A DNA stretch of 64,000 nt from NCBI GenBank assembly GCA_017444095.1, contig JAFSXM010000021.1, positions 1-64,000 on the forward strand, in the 5' to 3' direction. Below, piece by piece: positions 34,882 through 42,833 of the stretch. Origin of the DNA: Rickettsiales bacterium. GTDB lineage: Bacteria; Pseudomonadota; Alphaproteobacteria; Rickettsiales; Deianiraeaceae. Made by a program: the position numbers and the translations under genes. Every line of letters starts with the position of its first letter. Positions within the stretch are counted from its first letter, which is position 1. The notes beneath the pieces are model-generated. The model searched no databases. It was not told the origin of the DNA and saw nothing but the letters and a program-made list of their open reading frames with translations.

Positions 34882-35613
34882 TTATCGTTTTTTAGGGTCA
34901 TTAATATCGTTCTTTTCTTTTAATGCATTTATTCTTTTGTCGTTTTTCTCTTTTGTCGCAATAGCATCGCAAATAATGGCTATTATAGTGCATAGTGTCT
35001 TAAAATCATCTCTTGTGTATTCATCTAAAATTAAATTAGCATGTAAATTTCTGTTTCCAGCATCTTTCACAACTTCAAGGTTTTTGATGCATTCTTCATC
35101 TATAAAAGGAAAATAATCTTTTCTATACTTAACAAGTAAATTTATTTTTGGCTTCAATTCTTTTTGTTTTTCTTTTATTTCTTGTTTTATATCTTTATCA
35201 GTTATGTATCTATCTGCTATAAAATTGCAAAGTTTTTCACCGCAAATTCTCAACAAACCAACGGCACATCTAACAGAATAATTTACAATCAACCTCGCTT
35301 CGTCAAAATCTTTTCTTATACATTCATCTATACAATCTGGCAATGGTTCGCCTTCTGGTAAAATGGGATATATTGTCTTTTCAACATTATTACACTCATC
35401 ATTCAAAACAACTAATCTTTTGTATTTGCAATGATTGCAGATAATTTCGTAAATACTTCTGTTTTCAAATTCAAGTGATGATTCTGTTAAATCATAAGTC
35501 TCATAGCTTACAAAATTATATTTATAATTGTCAATTAAATAGCAATAATGATGACCAACTTTCTTATTTTTACAATTAGGACAATCAACCGCTATTTCTT
35601 CACTATAATTCAT
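34882..35613 (-). CDS. DUF4145-domain protein, probably restriction/defence-associated
   Basis: A 243-residue protein with an N-terminal zinc-ribbon-like half (CPNCKNKK at about 15-22 and CNHCKYKR at about 59-66) and a helical C-terminal domain containing ARLIVNYSVRCAVGLLRICGE, DAGNRNLHANLILDEYTRDD and FKTLCTIIAIICDAIATKEK. This layout matches DUF4145, a HEPN-related helical domain often found beside or fused to restriction endonucleases. It lies 35 bases upstream of the methyltransferase pseudogene and directly downstream of leuS-C, so it is likely the surviving partner of a decayed restriction-modification module. Gene intact; activity unknown. Confidence 0.75.
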   Translation of the reverse strand: MNYSEEIAVDCPNCKNKKVGHHYCYLIDNYKYNFVSYETYDLTESSLEFENRSIYEIICNHCKYKRLVVLNDECNNVEKTIYPILPEGEPLPDCIDECIRKDFDEARLIVNYSVRCAVGLLRICGEKLCNFIADRYITDKDIKQEIKEKQKELKPKINLLVKYRKDYFPFIDEECIKNLEVVKDAGNRNLHANLILDEYTRDDFKTLCTIIAIICDAIATKEKNDKRINALKEKNDINDPKKR

Positions 35614-35618
35614 AAAAC

Positions 35619-36356
35619 TTAAACCACAAAATTCACCATTTTTCCTGTTTTTGAATTTGCAACGATGACCTTTTTGATTTCTTTTTCCGCAAGTACATTG
35701 GCGACTTTGTCCTGCTTTTTTGCCTCTTCAACAATAGCATCTTGTTCCAAGTTTTTGTCAAGAGTTATACAAACCTTGAACTTACCATTCACAGCAATAC
35801 TCACCTGCATTGTGTTTTCTTCAAGATGTTTAGCATCAACTTCTGGCAATTTTTGCTGACAACACAAACCTTCACCGCCAAGCAACTGCCACATTGCTTC
35901 ACACATATGCGGACAAATTGGTGCAAAAACAATTGCAACATTTCTCATCACCACTCCAAGAGTATAATTGTTGTTTTTGTCAGCATAGTCCAGACCGCTC
36001 AAAAAGTTGGTAAACTCCCGCAGTTTTGCAATCGCAACGTTAAATTCAAACCTCTCAAAACACCCAATATATGCATTCAAAAAGCGGTGCATTTGCTTTA
36101 TCATCTCCGGATTTTCAACACCAGCCCGCTCGGTCGCCGTGCAAGCCAAAGCCCACACCCTTTGCAAGTATTTATGCACACTTTTCACACCCGCATCCGT
36201 CCACTCAAACTCCTTCTCGTATGGCGTGTCGCTCAAAATAAACATTCTTGCACTATCTGCCCCATATTTATCAAAAATCTCCGTTGGAGCCACCACATTC
36301 TTCTTTGATTTTGACATTTTCTCAATGCCGACTGAAAAAACTTCTTGCATAGACAT
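35619..36356 (-). CDS. leuS: Leucyl-tRNA synthetase, C-terminal fragment with KMSKS loop and anticodon domain
   Basis: The 245-residue product begins just before the catalytic loop: EKMSKSKKNVV (KMSKS at residues 13-17), then DKYGADSARMFIL and the alpha-helical anticodon-binding domain (FEWTDAGVKSVHKYLQRVWAL; ICPHMCEAMWQLLGG) and the C-terminal tail. It is the exact continuation of the 37638-39401 fragment. It has its own ATG (36356) five bases after the inserted DUF2971 gene. If both halves are translated they could assemble in trans, since a leucyl enzyme is essential; no other leuS is seen in this window. Base composition is unusually GC-rich for the region. Confidence 0.92.
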   Translation of the reverse strand: MSMQEVFSVGIEKMSKSKKNVVAPTEIFDKYGADSARMFILSDTPYEKEFEWTDAGVKSVHKYLQRVWALACTATERAGVENPEMIKQMHRFLNAYIGCFERFEFNVAIAKLREFTNFLSGLDYADKNNNYTLGVVMRNVAIVFAPICPHMCEAMWQLLGGEGLCCQQKLPEVDAKHLEENTMQVSIAVNGKFKVCITLDKNLEQDAIVEEAKKQDKVANVLAEKEIKKVIVANSKTGKMVNFVV

Positions 36357-36361
36357 AAAAA

Positions 36362-37636
36362 TTAAATACTTATTACCCTTCTATCTTCAAATTTATAAAA
36401 ATTAAATGTTTTAACATCTCTATTTATTTTTTTGCATTTCTCTTTTATTAAATCGACTATATAATTTTGACAATTTGCATCAATATTTTCTCCAAAAATA
36501 ATCCCATCTAAACAGGAAAAATCAACATAATATTTGCCGTTTTTTGGCATCCAAAAGTCATCTAGAACAATTCTTATTTCTTTTTCTTGTTTAAAACAAT
36601 CAATTTTCGTTGCAATTAAGTCTTCTTGTATCTTCCTTATTTTCGGGATAACATCTTTATCCCACCTTATTAGTTTAGTTTTTGATTTTCTATATTTTTC
36701 TAAATTAAACATTCCAGCAAATATTTGTTCTTTATCAAGCCAAGAATATTCTTTACATAAATTCATAGCACCAAGACAATATTTGAAAAAATCAATCCTT
36801 CTTCTATTTTTAATGTATTTTACTTTTTTTAAATGAATACCGGCAATCGTAGTTCCTTCTCTATTCCAAACGCTATTAATATAATAATCGTTTTTCTTTT
36901 TAGTTGCTTTGTAAACAAGACATATTCCATTGCTACCATTTGCGTATTTACTCCACATATAATCAGAATTGTTAATTTTGCTAAAACAGCAAACCCTAGA
37001 TTGCCTTAACACCAAACTATACAATTGATTGAAAAAATCTTTATTAAAATTGTTTACATCTCTTATAATTTTAGTTATATTATCTTTGGTTATGTTCTCT
37101 CTGCTTGTTATAATAACAAATGTAATTAAAAATTCATTTATCTTTTTTTTAAAGTCATATACATAATTATAACTTTTATCCTTTTTAACATTTTTCAATT
37201 CTTTTTCGTACAATATGGCAAAAATTTTATAAAATTTATCATATAAATTTTTAGAAATTATTTCCATTGCTTGTTTTTGCGCCCAATCCTTGCTGTCATA
37301 TCCAATTACTGCATATCTATTTCTATATTCTTGCAATACTCTTTTATTCATTTCTTCACTATGATTTATTAGTTCTATTGCATGTTTTATTAAACAATAA
37401 TGATAATATTTTATAAAAATTTCAAAATTTCCTTCATTTCCGTTTGTAAAATCAATATTAAACATTATTTCATTGACATCGTCAAATTCATGTAGTCTGG
37501 AACAATAAAAATAATCATTTTGTATTTCATCGAATGCATGTTGTTCTGTATTTTCAATATATTTTTTTTCATCACTATCCCATTTATAGAGATTTTCTAA
37601 AGGTCTATATCTGTAAATATAGCAATCTTCTTCCAT
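36362..37636 (-). CDS. DUF2971-family protein inserted in leuS
   Basis: A protein of about 424 residues (start ATG 37636, MEEDCYIYRYRPLENL; an alternative ATG 37651 overlaps the leuS fragment). The pattern of DUF2971 is visible: an opening IYRYRPL segment, then YFYCSRLHEFDDVNE, then VCCFSKINNSDYMWSKYANGSNGICLVYK and finally FKQEKEIRIVLDD. An additional helical insert occupies about residues 75-210. DUF2971 genes are widespread accessory genes, often in defence or mobile regions; molecular role unknown. It is strikingly AT-rich against the GC-rich leuS halves on each side, so it arrived separately. No transposase or terminal repeats are visible. Confidence 0.85.
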   Translation of the reverse strand: MEEDCYIYRYRPLENLYKWDSDEKKYIENTEQHAFDEIQNDYFYCSRLHEFDDVNEIMFNIDFTNGNEGNFEIFIKYYHYCLIKHAIELINHSEEMNKRVLQEYRNRYAVIGYDSKDWAQKQAMEIISKNLYDKFYKIFAILYEKELKNVKKDKSYNYVYDFKKKINEFLITFVIITSRENITKDNITKIIRDVNNFNKDFFNQLYSLVLRQSRVCCFSKINNSDYMWSKYANGSNGICLVYKATKKKNDYYINSVWNREGTTIAGIHLKKVKYIKNRRRIDFFKYCLGAMNLCKEYSWLDKEQIFAGMFNLEKYRKSKTKLIRWDKDVIPKIRKIQEDLIATKIDCFKQEKEIRIVLDDFWMPKNGKYYVDFSCLDGIIFGENIDANCQNYIVDLIKEKCKKINRDVKTFNFYKFEDRRVISI

Positions 37637-37637
37637 A

Positions 37638-39401
37638 TTATTCTTCAACAAACAACTTCCTCTCCTTCTTCACAACCTTGCTCGCCTCAACCCATTTGCC
37701 ATTTTGGTCTTTGAATGCCTCGTGGAGCACCATTCCCTGCGTGATGAGACGGCGGAAAGGTTCAAGATTTGGCAGGTCGTCTTTGGTGAAATATCCGCAG
37801 TCAGCGAGTGCTTTGGTGAAAAACCTTGAATAAAGCAGGTGCAAAATTGCGTGCTCTATGCCACCGATGTAGTCCTGCACTGGCATAATGTTTTTGATGT
37901 CTTCCGCTTTGAATGCTTGTTTGTCTTCTTTTGGTGAGAGGTAGCGGAGGAAATACCAACTGCTTTCAAAAAATGTGTCAAATGTGTCGGTTTCGCGGGT
38001 GGCTGGTGCTCCGCAGACAGGGCATTTGCAGTGTTTCCAAGTTGGGTGTTTGTCAAGCGGGTTGCCCTTGCCGTCAAATTCAACATCGGCAGGCAGGGTG
38101 ATTGGCAAGTTTTCCTCTTTTTCAGGAACACATCCGCATTTGTCGCAATAAACCATTGGTATAGGGCATCCCCAATATCTTTGTCTTGAAACCCCCCAGT
38201 CGCGAAGTTTATACATAACTTTTGCCTCGCCTTTGCCGAGTTTTTCAAGTTCTTTTGTGATTGCTTCTTTGGCTTCTTTGCTTGTCAAGCCGTTGAATTG
38301 CTCGGAGTTTATAAGTTTGCCGTTTTCATCAATTACTGGTAAATATTCAATTCCATATTTATCCCAGAACTCGCGGTCTCTTTCGTCGTGTGCCGGACAT
38401 CCAAATACAGCACCTGTCCCATAATCCATTAAAACAAAGTTAGCAAGCCACAATGGCATATCTTTTCCAGTCAGCGGATGTTTGCAGTTTATCCCTGTAA
38501 AAACACCTTTTTTCTCTTTATTTTCTTTAGCATCGGCACCTTTCATTTGGTCGCTCTCGCATTGTTTTATAAAATCTGCAACCTCTTTGTTTGTCTCAGC
38601 AATTTGCTTTGCGAGTGGATGAAATGGCGATAAACCAACAAAGCTTCCACCAAAAAGAGTATCTGGACGAGTTGTGAAAACCTCAATATCGCCAAGCGGA
38701 GAGGCAAATTTTATTATTGCACCATAACTCTTATCAATCCAGTTTTGTTGCATTACCTTCACTTTGTTAGGCCACTCTGGCAGTGTTTTATCAAGGCATT
38801 CGAGCAAATCGTCGGCATATTTTGTAATTCTTAAATACCACTGCTTTAACTTTTTCTTTTCAACAATAGCACCACTTCGCCAACCTTTTCCGTCAATAAC
38901 CTGCTCGTTTGCAAGAACGGTGTGATCTACTGGATCCCAATTTACAATGCTCTCTTTTTGATATGCAATGCCATTTTTTAGGAAATCCAAGAACATTTTT
39001 TGCTCGTGCTTGTAATATTCCGGCTCACAAGTTGCAAGAATACGGCTTTTATCAACAGACATTCCCATTTTATCAAGGTCTCCAAGTATTTTATCAATAT
39101 TTTTATGTGTCCAAACTGATGGGTTTATTCCGTTATCAATAGCGGCATTTTCAGCAGGGAGACCAAAAGCATCAAAGCCGAAAGGATGAAGAACATTATA
39201 ACCTTGCAACCTCCTAAATCTTGCTATTGCATCGCCAATAGTATAGCAACGAAGATGCCCCATATGTATATTGCCTGATGGATATGGAAATTGCTCCAAA
39301 ACATAATATGGATTTTTACTATCATTATCAAACTTAAAAGCATCTGCTTGTTTCCACTTTTCTTGTGCATCTTTTTCAAATTGTTTGAAGTTAAAGTCCA
39401 T
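37638..39401 (-). CDS. leuS: Leucyl-tRNA synthetase, N-terminal fragment (catalytic and editing domains)
   Basis: The class I catalytic domain has YPSGNIHMGHLRCYTIGDA (HMGH at residues 46-49), the CP1 editing domain (FTTRPDTLFGGSF; LMDYGTGAVFGCPAHDERD, with the conserved editing GTG..HDERD) and the returning catalytic part (ESSWYFLRYLSP; QDYIGGIEHAILHLLYSRF). It also has a zinc-type insert with CDKCGC and CPVCGA. It stops at VKKERKLFVEE (37638), some 15 residues before KMSKS. I use start 39401 (MDFNFKQFEKDAQEKW); the longer frame to 39506 is unconserved. About 587 residues. With 35619-36356 the pieces add up to one ~830-residue bacterial LeuRS. Local GC is far above that of neighbours. Confidence 0.93.
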   Translation of the reverse strand: MDFNFKQFEKDAQEKWKQADAFKFDNDSKNPYYVLEQFPYPSGNIHMGHLRCYTIGDAIARFRRLQGYNVLHPFGFDAFGLPAENAAIDNGINPSVWTHKNIDKILGDLDKMGMSVDKSRILATCEPEYYKHEQKMFLDFLKNGIAYQKESIVNWDPVDHTVLANEQVIDGKGWRSGAIVEKKKLKQWYLRITKYADDLLECLDKTLPEWPNKVKVMQQNWIDKSYGAIIKFASPLGDIEVFTTRPDTLFGGSFVGLSPFHPLAKQIAETNKEVADFIKQCESDQMKGADAKENKEKKGVFTGINCKHPLTGKDMPLWLANFVLMDYGTGAVFGCPAHDERDREFWDKYGIEYLPVIDENGKLINSEQFNGLTSKEAKEAITKELEKLGKGEAKVMYKLRDWGVSRQRYWGCPIPMVYCDKCGCVPEKEENLPITLPADVEFDGKGNPLDKHPTWKHCKCPVCGAPATRETDTFDTFFESSWYFLRYLSPKEDKQAFKAEDIKNIMPVQDYIGGIEHAILHLLYSRFFTKALADCGYFTKDDLPNLEPFRRLITQGMVLHEAFKDQNGKWVEASKVVKKERKLFVEE

Positions 39402-39471
39402 AATAATAACTCTTACTACAGCAGTTGTGTTAAAACAATAGTCAAACTTTTTTGATATTACTGATTTTTTT

Positions 39472-39505
39472 TGTTGAAGTTTTTTTTTTTTGATAAACTT
39501 CAACA
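39472..39505. promoter_or_regulatory. 11-bp perfect inverted repeat with poly-T loop upstream of 39524
   Basis: Arms TGTTGAAGTTT (39472-39482) and AAACTTCAACA (39495-39505) are exact reverse complements around a T-rich 12-base loop. A run TGTTTTAATATTTTTTTT follows and leads directly into the ATG at 39524. It could be an operator palindrome, an attenuator-like hairpin, or a terminator for transcripts from the right-hand side of the divergent region; the sequence alone does not decide. leuS-N begins 70 bases away on the other strand. Confidence 0.6.
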
Positions 39506-39523
39506 TGTTTTAATATTTTTTTT

Positions 39524-39790
39524 ATGGTTATGGTTAAAAAGAATCCAATATCTCCAGAGGTGTTGCGACAGATTCAACAAAATGAACAAAATGCCAATGG
39601 CGGAAACTTTCAAGCAATTAAGGTGAATAGATCGAAAGATCTTGACAAGCTTGCTAAAATAAAGAAGAAGCAAAAAGAATTGAAGAAAGAATTACAAGAA
39701 ATGCAAAGTGATAAATTCAAGAAAAAAGAATTAAAAAATAATAAAATTATATCAAAAATATTCGCTCAAGATAAAAATAGATTACGTTAA
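39524..39790 (+). CDS. Small lysine-rich coiled-coil protein, unknown function
   Basis: An 88-residue, strongly basic protein: N-terminus KKNPISPEVLRQIQQNEQNANGGNFQ, then an unbroken Lys/Glu helix (about 38-75, LAKIKKKQKELKKELQEM) that could form a coiled coil. No recognised domain. No Shine-Dalgarno lies before ATG 39524, nor before the in-frame ATG 39530; an eight-T run sits there. It is flanked by hairpins at 39472-39505 and 39808-39840, so it is probably a monocistronic unit. Function unknown; nucleic-acid or membrane binding is suggested only by charge. Confidence 0.6.
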   Translation: MVMVKKNPISPEVLRQIQQNEQNANGGNFQAIKVNRSKDLDKLAKIKKKQKELKKELQEMQSDKFKKKELKNNKIISKIFAQDKNRLR

Positions 39791-39807
39791 GAGATATTTT
39801 TATCAAA

Positions 39808-39840
39808 CAACGTAAGAACTACTCGATGGTTTTTACGTTG
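39808..39840 (+). terminator. Hairpin terminator after the small gene at 39524
   Basis: CAACGTAA (39808-39815) pairs with TTACGTTG (39833-39840), with an additional AAC/GTT inside, followed by TATTTTCCTTTATTTTTTC. It lies 18 bases after the stop codon. Shape fits an intrinsic terminator, although the T-run is broken. The rest of the gap to 40075 shows no gene or RNA I can name. Confidence 0.55.
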
Positions 39841-40075
39841 TATTTTCCTTTATTTTTTCTATCTTGACTTTTAAACTCAAGAATTCTTCTCTCATACAAA
39901 AGGAATTTTTTATGATTTTTGGTAAAGTAGAAGTTTTGCCATTTTTTATAATGTGCCAACGGCACTAATACTCTATTATCAACAATGTCTTTCTATACTT
40001 TTTCCATAAGATCTTCATTTTGAATTAAAAGTATTTTTATTTTTTTTGTATTTCTGTTTTTATTATTTTATTTTT

Positions 40076-40976
40076 ATGAGAACATTTATTCTGTTTGTAT
40101 GTATATCTTATAATGTTATTACATTCAATGCTGTTGCTGGTATATTGGTATTACAATCCGACTTTGGAACAAAAGATGGTGCTGTCGCGGAAATGAAAGG
40201 AACTACATTATCTGTTGATGAAAAATTGGTAATTGTGGATAATACACATCAAATTGATCCTTTCAATGTCTGGGAGGGTGCTTATAGGTTGTTTCAATCA
40301 ATAAAAACTTTTCCAAAAAATAGTGTTTTTGTTTCAGTTGTAGATCCTGGTGTAGGAACCGACAGAAAAAGTATTGTGGTAAAAACAAAAGATAACCATT
40401 GTATTGTAATACCGGATAATGGAACAATAACATTTGTTGACAAAGAGATCGGTATAATTGAGGCAAGAGAAATTGACGAAACAAAACATCGTTTAAAAGG
40501 TAGCGAGAACTCAGCGACATTTTATGGAAGAGATGTTTATGTTTATACGGGTGCAAAACTGGCAAGCGGTAAAATTTCTTTTGAAGAAGTTGGAAAAAAA
40601 AATTGAATTGTCAAAATTGAAACAATTACCATATCAAAAACCAGAATTCAAAAATGGCATATTATATGGTAACATTCCAATACTTGATATAAATTATGGA
40701 AATGTTTGGACTAATATACACAGACAAACTGCGGAAAATTTAAATTTAAAGAAAGGAAATAAATACAATGTCGTTATCTCAAATAAAGACAAGCAAATTA
40801 CAATAAATAACATTGTTTATAGCAACACCTTTGGTGATATTAAACAAGGAAAACCTGTTTTATATTTTAACTCATTGGATTATCTCGCTATCGCTTTGAA
40901 TTCTGGAAATTTAGCAAAACAAAAAGGCATAGGTTATGGAGAAAAGTGGAGAATTGAAATTAAAAATAGCCATTGA
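40076..40976 (+). pseudogene. S-adenosylmethionine hydrolase-like (DUF62) gene with frameshift at an A9 tract
   Basis: SAM hydroxide adenosyltransferase family: LQSDFGTKDGAVAEMKGTTLSV (DFGxxDxxVAxxKG), DNTHQIDPFNVWEGAY and SVVDPGVGTDRKSIVVKT (DPGVG) lie in the N-terminal part. The C-terminal domain (GNIPILDINYGNVWTNI, YFNSLDYLAIALNSGNLAK, where the family has SxGxLxIAxNxGNAA) is in the next frame. The frames join at an A-run 40594-40602 (nine As): loss or gain of one A restores GKKIELSKLKQLPY. The N-terminus from 40076 has a signal peptide (MRTFILFVCISYNVITFNAVA), so the enzyme would be exported. Frameshift could be a sequencing error, slippage-corrected, or real decay. Full-length would be about 300 residues. 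Confidence 0.85.
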
Positions 40977-41154
40977 TTAAAAACACAACTTCTCCGGTGC
41001 CACTCTGTTCAAAATGCTTGAAACTAAATGTCATATAATGGTATACAGAATTTACAGAACACATTTTTTTAGTCAAAAAATTATTTTATATGAATTGACA
41101 TAACATATAGTCAACAATACACAGTGCTGTGCTTAACCTCAATAAATCATATCA

Positions 41155-42603
41155 TTATTTTACTATTTTCGAGCCATCTACTGTATGTTCTTGTTTTACA
41201 GAAGCAATTTGATTATTATTTTCTTTTTCCACAATATTATCAAACTGCTTTTCTTCGCTTATCTTATTCTTTGCCTCAATGTTCTCTTCCTTTAAATTTT
41301 CCTGCATATTATTGCTGTTCTTTTTCTTCTTCTTGTTATGTTTGTGCTTCTTTTTTTTCTTTTTTACACTTTCAATATCATCATCTATTTCGTTAATAAT
41401 ATAACCACTCTCGACTGCAAAATCGCATAATTTGTCTTTCAAGTCTTTCAAATCTATTGAGCCTTTCATAATATTGATTTCTGTCATTTTCTTGTCTATC
41501 GCTGTTGTTATGTTTGATATCAGTTGTTTATGAGATGGGTTAGCGGGCATAAGATGTCCACAAACACATATATTTTCATAATCATTACCTTTCAATTCAT
41601 ATGAATCGAGGCTAATATAGCTAGACCCTTTATCATAGACGAAATTTGACTCCAAGATAGCTCCATTTGGCATTACTATTTTACTAATAGGTAAGTCTAA
41701 ATTATTGACCAACACATCGTGAGTGTTATATTGTTGAGAATTAAGAAACAGGCAATCAACTCTATATTTGCCGTCTTGCTTTTTTTCTTTGTTAATCACG
41801 ATGCCAATTTTATCATGAGTTCCAGATTTACTATTCAATGTCGCAGAACAATCTTTGATGCATATTATATCATATTTGTTTACTTTGTCTACAGATATCT
41901 TTGATTTATTTTCAAGCTGTTCCGCTTTTAGCGTTGGTCGTTGTATGCCAGTTTGTTGATTTTTAATCGCAATCTGATGTATTTCATTATTTAGGAACAT
42001 AAAATTATCAAACAACATAATTTGTGCTATATTGCTATTAACGGTTTGATAATCGTTACCTGTTACCGGTTTATTCTTTACTATTTCATCAATAATACCT
42101 TTTGTTTCTGTCCATGAAATATTGTTGCATTTTTGCTTATCTTGGCCTATATTGTAAAATATGGCCCCCATCGCCCGTTTATCTGTTATATTGTATTTCT
42201 TGAAAATTTTTTCAATTTCAGTTTTTATGTTTTTCCTGCGGTCATCTATATTCCATTCGCTTTTGTTCTTTTGCATAAAACTGTGCAAACATCTTCTCTG
42301 TTCTGCTGGGTCTTTAATCTTATGGTATTTTTTATGAAGATCTATAATGTCCTGTTTTTTCAACGCATTTGTTTGTAATTGAAACAGCGATAGGCTAACA
42401 GCCTTATCTATAGCTTCGTTAATTTCTTTCCAACACTCCAAGGGTATTACATATCCGCAACCACTTACGGCAATCAATATGGATTCTTTCTTATTTACAC
42501 CATCAATAAAACCATCCACTATGTAATCCTTGATATCTGGATATAGCTCTTTATAACATTCTACTATTTTATCATGCCAAGCATCTTGTTTTTGTTTCTC
42601 CAT
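41155..42603 (-). CDS. Unknown hydrophilic protein with polylysine stretch, effector candidate
   Basis: An unrecognised protein of 482 residues from ATG 42603 (MEKQKQDAWHDKIVECY); a longer start at 42624 adds seven. No signal peptide or membrane segment. The N-terminal half is helical. The middle (about 245-345) is rich in strands (YDIICIKDCSATLNSKSG; GKYRVDCLFLNSQQYN; CVCGHLMPANPSHKQ). A run of lysines (VKKKKKKHKHNKKKKK, about residue 420) resembles a monopartite or extended nuclear localisation signal, and an acidic Asn/Glu/Lys tail ends the protein. No homology or catalytic motif is recognised. A T4SS-delivered nucleomodulin is possible. Confidence 0.5.
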   Translation of the reverse strand: MEKQKQDAWHDKIVECYKELYPDIKDYIVDGFIDGVNKKESILIAVSGCGYVIPLECWKEINEAIDKAVSLSLFQLQTNALKKQDIIDLHKKYHKIKDPAEQRRCLHSFMQKNKSEWNIDDRRKNIKTEIEKIFKKYNITDKRAMGAIFYNIGQDKQKCNNISWTETKGIIDEIVKNKPVTGNDYQTVNSNIAQIMLFDNFMFLNNEIHQIAIKNQQTGIQRPTLKAEQLENKSKISVDKVNKYDIICIKDCSATLNSKSGTHDKIGIVINKEKKQDGKYRVDCLFLNSQQYNTHDVLVNNLDLPISKIVMPNGAILESNFVYDKGSSYISLDSYELKGNDYENICVCGHLMPANPSHKQLISNITTAIDKKMTEINIMKGSIDLKDLKDKLCDFAVESGYIINEIDDDIESVKKKKKKHKHNKKKKKNSNNMQENLKEENIEAKNKISEEKQFDNIVEKENNNQIASVKQEHTVDGSKIVK

Positions 42604-42686
42604 ATCAATAATTGAATAAACCAATTAAAGTATATCAAAACAAAACAACCATAGCAAGAAATATATTATTTTTTCAGTCCTTACGG

Positions 42687-42760
42687 TGGCGAGGGTGAGA
42701 TTTGAACTCACGACACACGGATTATGATTCCGTTGCTCTAACCAACTGAGCTACCCCGCC
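42687..42760 (-). tRNA. trnM: tRNA-Met (anticodon CAT), elongator type
   Basis: Minus strand: acceptor GGCGGGG/CCTCGCC (one G-T pair), D-arm GCTC AGTTGGTTA GAGC, anticodon stem ACGGA/TCCGT with loop ATCATAA (anticodon CAT), T-arm GTGAG TTCAAAT CTCAC, discriminator A. CCA is not encoded (CCG follows). The body resembles alphaproteobacterial elongator tRNA-Met; a tRNA-Ile2 read by lysidine cannot be excluded. It is not initiator-like, because the first pair is G-C and the stem lacks the GGG/CCC run. Confidence 0.93.
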
Positions 42761-42833
42761 GTAATTGCGACACCTTTAAACATTATGAAAAAGTTTATTG
42801 TCAATTGTTTTATAGGCAATGACATTAACAAAA

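Noticed and set aside
35742-36308. Open frame on the plus strand within leuS-C
   Set aside because: Antisense to conserved leuS sequence; no motif and improbable residue composition, so a shadow of the real gene. The same holds for 30274-30861 inside the DMT permease.
36362-37636. Intein or group I intron in leuS
   Set aside because: The inserted gene has its own stop and start, is not in frame with either leuS half at its ends, and shows no intein or intron motifs; it looks like a plain inserted gene.
40524-40976. Separate small gene in the C-terminal half of the SAM hydrolase
   Set aside because: It is the second half of the DUF62 fold in another frame, not an independent gene; no start codon or ribosome site fits.
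41119-41131. CACAG-TG-CTGTG palindrome-like sequence between the SAM hydrolase and 41155
   Set aside because: Five-base arms with a two-base loop, not a plausible hairpin or operator in this AT-rich context.
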